Below, one piece after another: positions 48,399 to 58,429 of a stretch of DNA of 64,000 nucleotides. This stretch comes from an uncultured Burkholderiales bacterium (GTDB lineage: Bacteria; Pseudomonadota; Gammaproteobacteria; Burkholderiales; Burkholderiaceae_C): the NCBI GenBank assembly GCA_903831655.1, contig CAIKYO010000437.1:1-64000 (forward strand), in the 5' to 3' direction. Numbering within the stretch: position 1 is the first letter of the stretch; every line of letters begins with the position of its first letter. The notes under the pieces were generated by a model that worked only from the letters and a program-made list of their open reading frames with translations, made no database searches and had not been told where the DNA came from. The position numbers and the translations under genes are program-made.

Positions 48399-49484
48399 TC
48401 AAACGGGCAAAGCTGCTGGCGTTGAGGTGGGGTGACCTTGGTAATCAGTCCAGCAACGCTCTTTGAAGTCATATAGTTTGCATCTCTTAGCGGTCTCAAA
48501 GTACCAATTCCATGAGAAAGGTTGAACGATGATGCGCTCAGGCAAGAGTTCCTCCAACTTGCTTTGGGCTTGTTTGAGTTTGTACAAAGGAATGCTCATG
48601 TCAACGTGGTGAGCTGTGTGCTCCATGATGTGGTGCATCAAGGCGCCAATGTTAAAGGGGAAAGTCAAATGCACGGTGGTTGACACAAAAGGTTGTGCTT
48701 TAGACCAAGCAGTTCGGTCGTCGTGCCAAGACACACGAACATGTGTGTGGTGAACGTAGACCACAAAACCAATCATCGCACACCAAAACAAGAAAGGTAT
48801 AGCGAAACTAAACAGCACAGTCAATGCAAATGATTGCTGGGTTGCATCGGCCAAAACCCACAATGCAGCAAACCAAACCAACGCAAATGCGGAGACCAAT
48901 AAATTGTCTTTGATGAAAATGGGACGACGAGTAGGCATGTTTTTCTTATTAGGGAAAAACATTTTGTTCCACCAAATCTCAATCATGTAGTAAAGCCCAG
49001 GTGCCCATCCACTGCGGTAGATGCGGTCCAGTGCTTTTTGAGCCACACTGGCTTGGTCGTATTCGGTTTTGGTGAGTGGGGCCCATACAAAATCAAAACC
49101 TTTTAAGTTGGTGTACCCGTGGTGAACCACGTTGTGTCCAATGTCCCACAAACTAAAGGGTGTGAGTGAGGGTAAAAAAGCAATTCGTCCCACCCATTTA
49201 TTAAGTGTTCTGTGAGGTGTCAAACTTTGGTGACATGCATCGTGTCCAATGATGAACAAACGACCAATCGTAAAACCCGCTGCAAGAGCACAGACCAACT
49301 TCAACCCCAAGTTGGAGAAGAAAATGGTTCCAGCCGTGAGTGAGATCCAAATGCAATAGTCCACCAAAAGGATGGCCAGAGCGTTGAAAGTGGTGCGTCC
49401 CGACAGAGGAATCAACCACTCACGAATGATCTTCCTGTGGGGCATGGGTTCAGACAATGGAATGGGCGTTTCTAGAGTTTTCAT
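48399..49484 (-). CDS. Membrane fatty acid desaturase
   Basis: His boxes IGHDACHQS, HNVVHHGYTN, HHIMEHTAHHVD; several TM helices. Confidence 0.9.
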   Translation of the reverse strand: MKTLETPIPLSEPMPHRKIIREWLIPLSGRTTFNALAILLVDYCIWISLTAGTIFFSNLGLKLVCALAAGFTIGRLFIIGHDACHQSLTPHRTLNKWVGRIAFLPSLTPFSLWDIGHNVVHHGYTNLKGFDFVWAPLTKTEYDQASVAQKALDRIYRSGWAPGLYYMIEIWWNKMFFPNKKNMPTRRPIFIKDNLLVSAFALVWFAALWVLADATQQSFALTVLFSFAIPFLFWCAMIGFVVYVHHTHVRVSWHDDRTAWSKAQPFVSTTVHLTFPFNIGALMHHIMEHTAHHVDMSIPLYKLKQAQSKLEELLPERIIVQPFSWNWYFETAKRCKLYDFKERCWTDYQGHPTSTPAALPV

Positions 49485-49882
49485 CGAAAATTATTTGGTT
49501 CACCAAGCACGAGCTGTTTTAATTATGAAAAAACAAGGCTCGCGCCATTGAAATTGCAATCCGTTTAGGTTCGGTCCGCTTTGAAAATGAAACCTCCAAA
49601 GAGACCCATCTGCAAAGCCTGTCAATTATCCTACCTCTTCACTAAAAGGACAAATGACCTGGATCAAGCGTGTCAACAAGAAAGGGCTATTGAGTTCACA
49701 AAAGAATGCTTTTGTATTCATTGTGTCGCTTTTTGTTGCCACCTAAGAGGTTTTTGCACAGCCTCTTCGCTTCTTCACGTCCTGTCTGGGTTGTCAATCT
49801 GTCCTTGTGCTCTAACGGGAGGTCCTTTTCATGTGGCCTCCCAAGTGCTCCATTTTCACACTTTCGTGTGACAATTGAACCC

Positions 49883-51334
49883 ATGACAACTCAAAAATCT
49901 CCACTCCAACGCGCCACCAAAATTGTGGCAACCCTAGGCCCCGCTTCCAGCCAAGCGCACGTGATTGAAGAGATGATTCGACAAGGCGTGAACGTGGTGC
50001 GCTTGAATTTTTCTCATGGCACCGCCCAAGACCACATTGACCGAGCACGTCTGGTGCGTGAAATCTCTGACAGAGTAGGCATCGAGGTGGCCATCATGGC
50101 CGACCTTCAAGGTCCCAAAATTCGCGTCGGCAAATTTGAAAATGGCAAGGTTCAGTTGATCCCCGGTGAGCCCTTTGTGCTCGATGCTTCAATGACCACA
50201 CTTGGCAACAACAGCGGAGTGGGCCTTGACTACAAAGAACTACCCAAAGACGTTCGAGCCGGCGATACCCTTCTCTTGAACGATGGTTTGATCGTTTTAG
50301 AAGTACTCAAAGTGGTTGCTGAACAGGTCCACACCCGTGTCGTGCTAGGCGGTGAGTTGTCCAACAACAAAGGGATCAATAAAAAGGGCGGTGGACTAAC
50401 CGCGCCCGCCCTCACAGCCAAAGACATGGAGGACATCAAAACCGCCATGAGTTTTCAAGCCGACTACGTGGCGGTGAGCTTTCCAAAAACAGCAACCGAC
50501 ATGGAGCTCGCCAGGCAATTGGCCAACGTGGCCGCAGCTCAATACAAACACAAGCCCGCCTTGATTGCAAAAATTGAGCGAGCCGAGGCCATTCCCCATT
50601 TAGAAGAAATTTTGCGTGCCAGCGATGGCATCATGGTCGCGCGTGGCGACTTGGCCGTTGAGGTGGGCAATGCCGCTGTACCCGCACTGCAAAAGCACAT
50701 GATCCGCCGAGCCAGAGCACACGACAAAGTGGTGATCACTGCCACTCAAATGATGGAGAGCATGATCACCAACCCCGTGCCCACTCGAGCAGAGGTCAGT
50801 GACGTTGCCAATGCGGTGCTTGACGGTACAGATGCGGTGATGCTCAGTGCAGAGACCGCAAGCGGCAAGTTTCCCATTGAAACCGTGATTGAAATGGCCC
50901 AAATTTGCCAAGCTGCGGAAAGCGCAGAGTTGGTCGAACTCGATCAAGACTTCAGTGGCAAAACGTTTGAACGCATTGATCAAACCATTGCCATGGGCGC
51001 CTTGTTCACGGCACATCACCTCGAGGCCAAAGCGCTCGTGGCTCTCACAGAGTCGGGCTCCACCGCACTTTGGATGAGCCGTCACCGCATTCACATTCCC
51101 ATCTACGCTTTGACAAGCAAACTCAGCACGCAACGCAAAATGGCCATCTACCGCAATGTGACGCCACTTTTGATGGACACCAGCACCGACCGTGACACCG
51201 CCCTTGAGCAAGCGGCCAACCATTTAAAGAACATGCACGTGGTTCAAAAGGGCGACACCTATTGCATCACGTGTGGAGAGCCAATGGGCTCCCCAGGGGG
51301 CACCAACATGCTCAAGATTTGCCAAATGGAGTGA
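49883..51334 (+). CDS. pyk: Pyruvate kinase
   Basis: MTTQKSPLQRATKIVATLGPAS; MVARGDLAVEVG; TATQMMESMI. ORF opens at 49706 but homology starts at 49883. Confidence 0.97.
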   Translation: MTTQKSPLQRATKIVATLGPASSQAHVIEEMIRQGVNVVRLNFSHGTAQDHIDRARLVREISDRVGIEVAIMADLQGPKIRVGKFENGKVQLIPGEPFVLDASMTTLGNNSGVGLDYKELPKDVRAGDTLLLNDGLIVLEVLKVVAEQVHTRVVLGGELSNNKGINKKGGGLTAPALTAKDMEDIKTAMSFQADYVAVSFPKTATDMELARQLANVAAAQYKHKPALIAKIERAEAIPHLEEILRASDGIMVARGDLAVEVGNAAVPALQKHMIRRARAHDKVVITATQMMESMITNPVPTRAEVSDVANAVLDGTDAVMLSAETASGKFPIETVIEMAQICQAAESAELVELDQDFSGKTFERIDQTIAMGALFTAHHLEAKALVALTESGSTALWMSRHRIHIPIYALTSKLSTQRKMAIYRNVTPLLMDTSTDRDTALEQAANHLKNMHVVQKGDTYCITCGEPMGSPGGTNMLKICQME

Positions 51335-51448
51335 CCGCCCCCAAAAACACCCATGGAACACACCCGAGGAGCTCCTTCAAAGCACTAGAATTTGTAGCTT
51401 CTCGCATTAAAATACCCGTTTGATTCAAACAATTACCAGGATAAAAAA

Positions 51449-52513
51449 ATGGCTCTCGTTACCATGCGCGAACTCCTTGATCATGCAGCAGCCAATGGCT
51501 ATGGCATCCCCGCATTCAACGTCAACAACCTCGAACAAGTTCAAGCGATCATGGAAGCCGCCGATGAAACTGGCGCTCCTGTCATCATGCAAGCGAGTGC
51601 TGGAGCCCGCAAATATGCAGGTGAAGTGTTCTTGAAGCGCTTGATTCAAGCGGCCATCGAAACGTATCCTCACATTCCCGTGGTCATGCACCAAGATCAC
51701 GGACAAAGTCCCGATGTGTGTCAAGGCGCCATCAATTTGGGCTTTTCCTCGGTCATGATGGATGGCAGTTTGATGCAAGACGGCAAGACCATCGCCAGTT
51801 TTGATTACAACATCGAAGTGACTCAAAAAGTGGTTGCCTTGGCACACCGCGTGGGCGTCACAGTTGAGGGCGAGTTGGGTTGTTTGGGCTCCTTAGAGAC
51901 CCTCAAAGGTGACCAAGAAGATGGACATGGTTCAGAGGACACCCTCACCAAAGAGCAACTCTTGACCGACCCCGAGCAAGCGGCTGAGTTCGTTAAAAAG
52001 ACACAAATCGATGCCTTGGCCATTGCCATTGGAACCAGCCACGGTGCTTACAAATTCTCGCGTGTGCCCACAGGCGACATATTGGCCATCCAACGCATCA
52101 AAGAAATACATGCGCGCATTCCCAACACGCACTTGGTCATGCACGGCAGCTCCAGTGTGCCTCAAGACATTTTGAAGAAAATCCGCGAGTTTGGCGGGGA
52201 AATGAAAGAGACCTACGGTGTTCCCGTCAAAGAAATTCAAGAAGCCATCAAATATGGTGTTCGCAAAATCAACATCGACACCGACATTCGTTTGGCCATG
52301 ACGGCAGCAGTGCGCGAATTCATGAAAGAAAACCCCTCCAAGTTTGACCCACGTGAGTTCTTAAAGCCCGCCAAACTGGCTGCAAAAGCTTTGTGCAAAG
52401 AGCGTTACTTGCAGTTTGGCTGTGAAGGCCAAGGCTCAAAAATCAAAGGCGAGTCACTCCCCTTTGTAGCTGCCAAATACAGCAGTGGTCACTTGGCTCA
52501 GGTCGTGGCCTGA
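51449..52513 (+). CDS. fba: Fructose-bisphosphate aldolase class II
   Basis: [49 protein letters not shown]. Confidence 0.97.
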   Translation: MALVTMRELLDHAAANGYGIPAFNVNNLEQVQAIMEAADETGAPVIMQASAGARKYAGEVFLKRLIQAAIETYPHIPVVMHQDHGQSPDVCQGAINLGFSSVMMDGSLMQDGKTIASFDYNIEVTQKVVALAHRVGVTVEGELGCLGSLETLKGDQEDGHGSEDTLTKEQLLTDPEQAAEFVKKTQIDALAIAIGTSHGAYKFSRVPTGDILAIQRIKEIHARIPNTHLVMHGSSSVPQDILKKIREFGGEMKETYGVPVKEIQEAIKYGVRKINIDTDIRLAMTAAVREFMKENPSKFDPREFLKPAKLAAKALCKERYLQFGCEGQGSKIKGESLPFVAAKYSSGHLAQVVA

Positions 52514-52569
52514 TTTCTTTCGTTTTCAACCTGGCAAGCATCTTTGTAACTTTCTTGTTGCTCTGTATG

Positions 52570-52618
52570 CCCTCGTCGCGAGGGCGTCAAAGTCACCATC
52601 TTTGTTGACTTTGACGCC
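52570..52618 (+). promoter_or_regulatory. Overlapping hairpins between fba and purC (candidate purC leader structure or T-less terminator)
   Basis: CCCTCG-TCG-CGAGGG (52570-52584) overlapping GGCGTCAAAGTCA (52583-52595)/TGACTTTGACGCC (52606-52618). Confidence 0.6.
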
Positions 52619-52664
52619 TCTACCTTAGCGTGCAGCCTTACATCCCTTCCCTTTGGAGCCCAGC

Positions 52665-53570
52665 ATGAGCACCCCTCAAGTACTGCACACCTCTCAATTG
52701 AAAAGTCTTCCCCTTTTGGCAAGAGGCAAGGTACGAGACAACTATGCAGTTGGGGAGCATCAAATTCTCATGGTTGCGAGCGACCGCATCAGCGCATTTG
52801 ATGTCATCATGAATGAGCCCATACCGGGCAAAGGCGAATTGCTGACCCGCATGGCTTTGTTTTGGTTTGACAAGCTCTCAGGCGTCATCGCCAACCACCT
52901 CACCCAAAGCGCACCCGAGAGCGTGGTAAGCGCTGAGGAAAAAGACCTGGTCAAGTCCCGCTCCATGCTCGTCAAAAGACTGCGTCCTCTGCCCATCGAG
53001 GCCGTTGTCAGAGGCTATCTGGCTGGGAGCGCTTGGCAAGAATATCAACACGCGCAAACGGTCTGCGGCCTGCCTCTCCCCAAGGGGCTGGTCAATGCGA
53101 GTGCCTTGCCTGAGCCCATTTTTACGCCTGCGACCAAAGCCGAAATGGGCGAGCACGACGAAAACATATCCTTTGAAGAGATGGCTCAAAAAGTAGGGTT
53201 TGAGCTTGCAAATCAAGTTCGCACAGTGAGCTTGGAGCTCTACTCCAAAGCCCGTGACATTGCACTCCAAAAGGGCATCATCATTGCGGACACCAAGTTT
53301 GAGTTTGGTCTGGACGAAAACGATCAACTGGTCTTGATGGATGAGGTGTTGACCCCCGACTCATCACGCTACTGGCCACAAAGCTCGTATGAACCCGGTC
53401 AAAATCCACCAAGCTTTGATAAACAATTCCTGCGCGACTGGTTGGAGAGTGTGCGCATCAATGGCAAACCTTGGAACAAAGAGGCTCCAGCACCCTCGCT
53501 CCCGCAAGAGGTGATTGATCAAACCGCACAAAAGTACAACGAAGTGTGGTTGCGCTTGAGTGCCGCCTGA
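52665..53570 (+). CDS. purC: Phosphoribosylaminoimidazole-succinocarboxamide synthase
   Basis: LLARGKVRDNYAVGEHQILMVASDRISAFDV; GLPLPKGL; SSRYWPQSSYEPG. Confidence 0.97.
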   Translation: MSTPQVLHTSQLKSLPLLARGKVRDNYAVGEHQILMVASDRISAFDVIMNEPIPGKGELLTRMALFWFDKLSGVIANHLTQSAPESVVSAEEKDLVKSRSMLVKRLRPLPIEAVVRGYLAGSAWQEYQHAQTVCGLPLPKGLVNASALPEPIFTPATKAEMGEHDENISFEEMAQKVGFELANQVRTVSLELYSKARDIALQKGIIIADTKFEFGLDENDQLVLMDEVLTPDSSRYWPQSSYEPGQNPPSFDKQFLRDWLESVRINGKPWNKEAPAPSLPQEVIDQTAQKYNEVWLRLSAA

Positions 53571-53627
53571 GCAACACTCACCCATCAAAGAGAGTCCTTT
53601 TGCAGCGCTTTAAGCGCTGCTGATTTC

Positions 53628-54584
53628 TCAATTCAAGGCCATGCTGAGTTTTCTGCGATAGCGGCTAACAAGCTCTGATTGCGGGTCCATTTCCGAGGCG
53701 ATGTGGCCAGCCAATTCGATGCCTGCATTGGATTTGTTGGCCTCTGACTCCTGTGACTTGGGTTTCGCAGGGGTCATGAGCTCCAATATTGCCACATACA
53801 AGCGCCGAGCAATTTGGTCTTGCCACGCTTTGTCACGCATCACAATTTCAAGCAATTCATCCATGGCGCGTGGCATCTCTGCTGAGACCACCAAACTCCT
53901 GGCGAACCCCAAACGAACATCAAAGTCTCGCTTGTCTTTGGCCAAATGCGCTTCGTATTGCTCAAGGGTCCATGACCCTTTGGGGTCATTCATGACGTAT
54001 TTGAAACATGCAAGCCAGTGGTGCAAAGCATCAAAGCGCAATTGAAGGGGGATTTGAGCCATGGCGGGAGCCAACGCCACCTCAGCGGCCTCCAACTCAC
54101 CCGATTTGATCAACAACTTCGCGTAGTCATAGCGCGCATCGTCATTTGCAGGATTGATGGCCAAGGCCTCTTGCAGCTTGGCCAGCGCCGCCTCTTCGTC
54201 GCCGTCTTCCATCAAAGCTTGGGCCTCTTGGGCCTCCTCAAGTGCGATCAATTCATCGACAGAGGGCAGGTGTTTGTCCAAAAACGCTTTGATTTGCCCC
54301 TCCGTTTGTGCGCCCATGAAACCGTCAACAGGGCGTCCACCCATGAGCAAAATACAAGTGGGAATGCTTCGAATGCCAAAAGCTTGCGCGAGTTGCTGCT
54401 CCTCATCGGAGTTGATCTTGACCAACTTGAAGCGCCCCTGGTAATCCTCTTCTAGCCTCTCAAGCAAGGGTCCAATGGTCTTGCAAGGACCACACCATGG
54501 GGCCCAAAAATCAACCAAAACCGGTGTTTCTTGCGAAGCAGCAATGACCTCTAGTTCGAAATTTTCTACTGTGACATCTAACAT
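53628..54584 (-). CDS. Thioredoxin-TPR co-chaperone (YbbN/CnoX-like)
   Basis: Thioredoxin domain PVLVDFWAPWCGPCKTIGPLLE followed by tetratricopeptide-like region. Confidence 0.9.
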   Translation of the reverse strand: MLDVTVENFELEVIAASQETPVLVDFWAPWCGPCKTIGPLLERLEEDYQGRFKLVKINSDEEQQLAQAFGIRSIPTCILLMGGRPVDGFMGAQTEGQIKAFLDKHLPSVDELIALEEAQEAQALMEDGDEEAALAKLQEALAINPANDDARYDYAKLLIKSGELEAAEVALAPAMAQIPLQLRFDALHHWLACFKYVMNDPKGSWTLEQYEAHLAKDKRDFDVRLGFARSLVVSAEMPRAMDELLEIVMRDKAWQDQIARRLYVAILELMTPAKPKSQESEANKSNAGIELAGHIASEMDPQSELVSRYRRKLSMALN

Positions 54585-54657
54585 TTAATAAGCTCTCCTC
54601 ACAAAAACCGTAAAATCTACCTTTGTGCATTTCTGCACGCTTTTAGGCCGCTACACA

Positions 54658-55152
54658 ATGACACACCCCATTATCGGCGTCGTGATGGGCTCCCAATCGG
54701 ACTGGGAGACCATGCAACACGCTTGTGAGATTTTGCACGACTTTCAAATTCCCTTTGAGTCACGCGTGCTCTCCGCACATCGAATGCCAGATGACATGTT
54801 TGTGTACGCCCAAGAGGCCCGCGACAAAGGTCTTCACGCCATTATCGCTGGTGCAGGTGGTGCGGCTCATTTGCCTGGCATGCTGGCCGCCAAAACCACA
54901 GTTCCCGTGCTAGGCGTGCCTGTGGCCTCCAAACACCTACAAGGTCAGGATTCTTTACTGAGTATCGTACAAATGCCAAAAGGTATTCCTGTGGCCACCT
55001 TCGCCATCGGTGTGGCGGGTGCGGCGAACGCCGCTCTTTTTGCGGTGAGCATGCTCTCTTTGCACAACCCCTCTTTGCTTGTGAAACTTGAGGCCTACCG
55101 TTTGGCCCAAACCCAAGCGGCGCAAAATTCTTCTCTGCCCCTGAAAGCATGA
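54658..55152 (+). CDS. purE: 5-(carboxyamino)imidazole ribonucleotide mutase
   Basis: IIGVVMGSQSDWETMQHA; SAHRMPDDMF; AGAGGAAHLPGMLA. Confidence 0.97.
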   Translation: MTHPIIGVVMGSQSDWETMQHACEILHDFQIPFESRVLSAHRMPDDMFVYAQEARDKGLHAIIAGAGGAAHLPGMLAAKTTVPVLGVPVASKHLQGQDSLLSIVQMPKGIPVATFAIGVAGAANAALFAVSMLSLHNPSLLVKLEAYRLAQTQAAQNSSLPLKA

Positions 55153-56390
55153 CCCAGCCCACCACAAGCGCTCAAATGCCTCTCTCCCTACCACCGGCAT
55201 GCTTGGGCGTCATGGGGGGCGGTCAGCTGGCTCGCATGTTCATTCAAGCGGCCCACCAAATGGGCTACCAAACCGCTGTGCTCGACCCCGATCCGGCGTG
55301 CCCCGCAGCCTCTTTGACCCATCACTTTGTTCACGCCAAGTACGATGATGCCTTGGGTTTAAAAAAACTCGCTCAAACGAGCCAAGCTGTAACCACCGAG
55401 TTTGAAAACGTTCCCCAGTCTTCTCTTGAAATCCTGGCTCGCTCTCTTTGGGTGAGTCCCCCTTCCAAAGCCGTTGGCATCTCACAGGATCGAGCTCTTG
55501 AGAAAGCCGCCATTACCCAAGCAGGCTTTGACGTTGCGCCCTACCAGACCTTGTCCCTTCGCTCCCAAGTGAACGCACAAACCCAAAACTTGTTGCCGGG
55601 CATTTTGAAGACCACGCGCATGGGCTATGACGGCAAAGGCCAGCAAAGACTCAACAACATAGAGCAGTTACAACTTGCGCTCGACGCGGACCCAGACAGC
55701 CCCAAGCGGGCCACCTATGTCCTTGAAAAGCAACTGCCTCTCTTGGCAGAGTGCTCCGTTGTCATTGCACGCTCCTTTGATGATCAAGTCGTTCATTTGC
55801 CCGTTCAACTTAATGTTCATCGCGCTGGCATCTTGTTCTCCACCACCGTCATCCCCAATTGGATTGAGCAAACTCTCTGTGATGAACTGATTCTCGCCAG
55901 CACCCAATTGGCAAAGGCTTTGAATTACGTCGGTGTTTTGTGCGTCGAGTTCTTTGTGCTTGAAAAAGCCCAGAACAGCACCGACTCCAAATACCACTGG
56001 GTCATCAATGAAATCGCACCGCGCCCCCACAACAGCGCACACCACAGCTTGAACTCTTGTAGCGTCTCTCAGTTTGAGCTCCAAGTGCGCACCTTGGCCA
56101 AGCTGCCCCTGACACAACCCACACAACACAGTCCTTGCTTGATGTTGAACCTAATGGGAGAGATGTGGCTAAGGGGGGGTGCACAGCAAGTGGAGCCCCA
56201 TTGGGACGAAATATTGCGCTTGCCTGGAACTCATCTGCATTTGTATGGCAAACACGAGGCACGCATCGGTCGGAAAATGGGGCACCTCAACATCACAGCC
56301 CCTGATGCATCAAAGGCCTTGGCGACCTTTGATGCCTGTTGCAACATATTGGGCGTTGAGCCCGGTGATCACAAGCCGTTGCTCTTTTAA
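55149..56390 (+). CDS. purK: 5-(carboxyamino)imidazole ribonucleotide synthase
   Basis: LGVMGGGQLARMFIQAAHQMGY; EIAPRPHNSAHHSLNSCSVSQFE; ATGA overlap with purE. Confidence 0.96.
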   Translation: MTQPTTSAQMPLSLPPACLGVMGGGQLARMFIQAAHQMGYQTAVLDPDPACPAASLTHHFVHAKYDDALGLKKLAQTSQAVTTEFENVPQSSLEILARSLWVSPPSKAVGISQDRALEKAAITQAGFDVAPYQTLSLRSQVNAQTQNLLPGILKTTRMGYDGKGQQRLNNIEQLQLALDADPDSPKRATYVLEKQLPLLAECSVVIARSFDDQVVHLPVQLNVHRAGILFSTTVIPNWIEQTLCDELILASTQLAKALNYVGVLCVEFFVLEKAQNSTDSKYHWVINEIAPRPHNSAHHSLNSCSVSQFELQVRTLAKLPLTQPTQHSPCLMLNLMGEMWLRGGAQQVEPHWDEILRLPGTHLHLYGKHEARIGRKMGHLNITAPDASKALATFDACCNILGVEPGDHKPLLF

Positions 56391-56394
56391 CGCC

Positions 56395-57402
56395 ATGATC
56401 ATCTCCAACCCCAGCACACATGAAATCGAGCAAGCAGCGCAACTGCTTCAAGATGGCTCTTTGGTGGCCTTTCCCACCGAAACCGTTTACGGCTTGGGTG
56501 CTGATGCACAAAACCCAGCCGCAGTCGCTCAAATTTTTGCTCTCAAAGGCCGACCCAAAGATCACCCCTTGATCGTGCACTTGGCATCGGTAGAACTCGT
56601 TCACCACTTCGCACTCGATATTCCAGATTTTGCGACCCAACTCATGGCCCATTTTTGGCCGGGTCCCATGACCTTGATTTTGAAAAAACAAAAGGGAGTC
56701 GCCGACGATGCCAGCGGCCATCAATCCAGCATTGGTCTGCGCATTCCCGATCACCCGCTTGCCATGAATCTCTTACAAAAAGCGGCAAAGCTGGGCGTGA
56801 TGGGAGTTGCCGCTCCAAGTGCCAATCGATTTGGACGGGTAAGTCCCACGCGAGCACAGCACGTGCTCGATGAATTTGGCCCTTCACTGTGTATTTTGGA
56901 TGGCGGCTCATGTGACATCGGCATCGAGTCGACCATCGTTGACTGCACCCGGGGCACGCCTATTTTGCTGCGACCGGGTCACTTGCTCGCGAAAGACATT
57001 GAACGCTTTTCACCTGAACCGCTTGACACCCCAAGCCCCAAGATCCCCTCAAACTCGGCGCCCAAAGCCTCTGGCACGCTTTTGTCTCACTATGCCCCAA
57101 AGGCTCGCGTGCGCTTGATGAGCTTGGAAGAGTTACAAAGGGCCTTTGAAACATCCTTTCCCACAAACGTGGCCCTTTGGACAAAGAGTCCCTGGTCTAA
57201 CCCAAGTGGGGATGCCTCAAGCTTGACCACTCCCCTTTGGAGAGCCATGCCTTCCACAGCCCACGCGTGCGCACACGAGTTGTTTTCAACACTCAGAGAC
57301 TTTGACGCTTTGGGCGTGTCTGAAATCTGGATCCAATCTCCCCCCAACGAGCCCGAGTGGCTTGGGGTCATCGACCGTTTGAGCCGCGCTGCGCACGTTT
57401 GA
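56395..57402 (+). CDS. L-threonylcarbamoyladenylate synthase (Sua5/YciO/YrdC)
   Basis: GSLVAFPTETVYGLGADA; KGRPKDHPLIVHL; C-terminal Sua5 domain. Confidence 0.94.
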   Translation: MIISNPSTHEIEQAAQLLQDGSLVAFPTETVYGLGADAQNPAAVAQIFALKGRPKDHPLIVHLASVELVHHFALDIPDFATQLMAHFWPGPMTLILKKQKGVADDASGHQSSIGLRIPDHPLAMNLLQKAAKLGVMGVAAPSANRFGRVSPTRAQHVLDEFGPSLCILDGGSCDIGIESTIVDCTRGTPILLRPGHLLAKDIERFSPEPLDTPSPKIPSNSAPKASGTLLSHYAPKARVRLMSLEELQRAFETSFPTNVALWTKSPWSNPSGDASSLTTPLWRAMPSTAHACAHELFSTLRDFDALGVSEIWIQSPPNEPEWLGVIDRLSRAAHV

Positions 57403-57457
57403 CAACAAAAGCCTGACTGTCCGTTAAACTACTCCCAATATTAGGAATTGCCTCATC

Positions 57458-58402
57458 ATGATTAAATCCGACAGCGGTTTAGGCCGCGCAGTTCAAAGAA
57501 CCCTCATTCTTGCCTTGACGATCCTCATTTGTGGATGCGGCGCAAGTACCAAAATTGATGAGTTCATCCCCACCCGCATTGTGAGCGTGGGAGATGCTTT
57601 GAGCTACCAAGGTACTGCGGCCAATGGCTACAACGACCGCTTGACCGTGAATGGTGATGGTACGGTGAACAACTGGCTCGTGGAGTTGGCAACCAACTAC
57701 GGCATCACCTTTGACCCCACAGCCACAGCCTTTGCCAAACCCAATGCAAGGGTTGCCGATTTGCCCTCTCAACTCAATGGCTTTGTGCCTCAGGTGGGCG
57801 ATATGCTGGTTATTCAAGGAGGCAACAACGACATTTTGTTCCACACCCAAGCGGTGATCAACAAAACCGAAACCCCCGCACAGGCCTTGAGCACCATGAC
57901 CTCGCTGGGCTACACTTTTCAGTTGTTTGCGAGAGCTCAACTCAGCAACTTCTCACACATCTTGATCCTGAATGCCAATGACCTCAAGGGCAGCATGTTT
58001 GCTCAAAACAATGCTGCCGCTTTTGCTGCATCAGCTCCCTCTTACACGGGCGGCATTACGCAGTTCATCTTGGATCTCACACGGGCCTTCAATTCAGCCA
58101 TCATCAGCAACGCTGGCACCTACGCCTCCGGACAAGGGGTGCGACTCTTTGATGCAGAGGGCTTGCTGCTAACCGCCGATCTCCAAGGCTACGGCATCAC
58201 GACCGCAGGACTCACCATGGAGGCCTGCTCGGGCTTTAATGTCGGGTTGAATTGCAACTACAACCCCACCACCAGCACCGGTACAGCTGACCCCAACTAT
58301 GCAGCGTACCTCTACGCCGATGACACCAACTTGACACCCGTGGGTCATCGCCTCTTGGGCAACCTCGCCTACCTCTTCCTGCGAAGCCCCAAAGGTTGGT
58401 AA
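57458..58402 (+). CDS. SGNH/GDSL hydrolase-like lipoprotein with GDAL in place of GDSL
   Basis: Lipobox-like LTILICGCG; VSVGDALSYQG (block I), VIQGGNNDILF (block III), DDTNLTPVGH (block V). Confidence 0.75.
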   Translation: MIKSDSGLGRAVQRTLILALTILICGCGASTKIDEFIPTRIVSVGDALSYQGTAANGYNDRLTVNGDGTVNNWLVELATNYGITFDPTATAFAKPNARVADLPSQLNGFVPQVGDMLVIQGGNNDILFHTQAVINKTETPAQALSTMTSLGYTFQLFARAQLSNFSHILILNANDLKGSMFAQNNAAAFAASAPSYTGGITQFILDLTRAFNSAIISNAGTYASGQGVRLFDAEGLLLTADLQGYGITTAGLTMEACSGFNVGLNCNYNPTTSTGTADPNYAAYLYADDTNLTPVGHRLLGNLAYLFLRSPKGW

Positions 58403-58429
58403 GATACCACTGAGCCCACACCTGTGGGC

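Noticed and set aside
49581-49871. 96-aa Cys-rich ORF upstream of pyk
   Set aside because: No clear RBS or domain; overlaps hairpin-rich non-coding sequence. Kept only as a leader-structure note.
50600-51223. 207-aa minus-strand ORF
   Set aside because: Antisense shadow of pyk; no recognisable motif.
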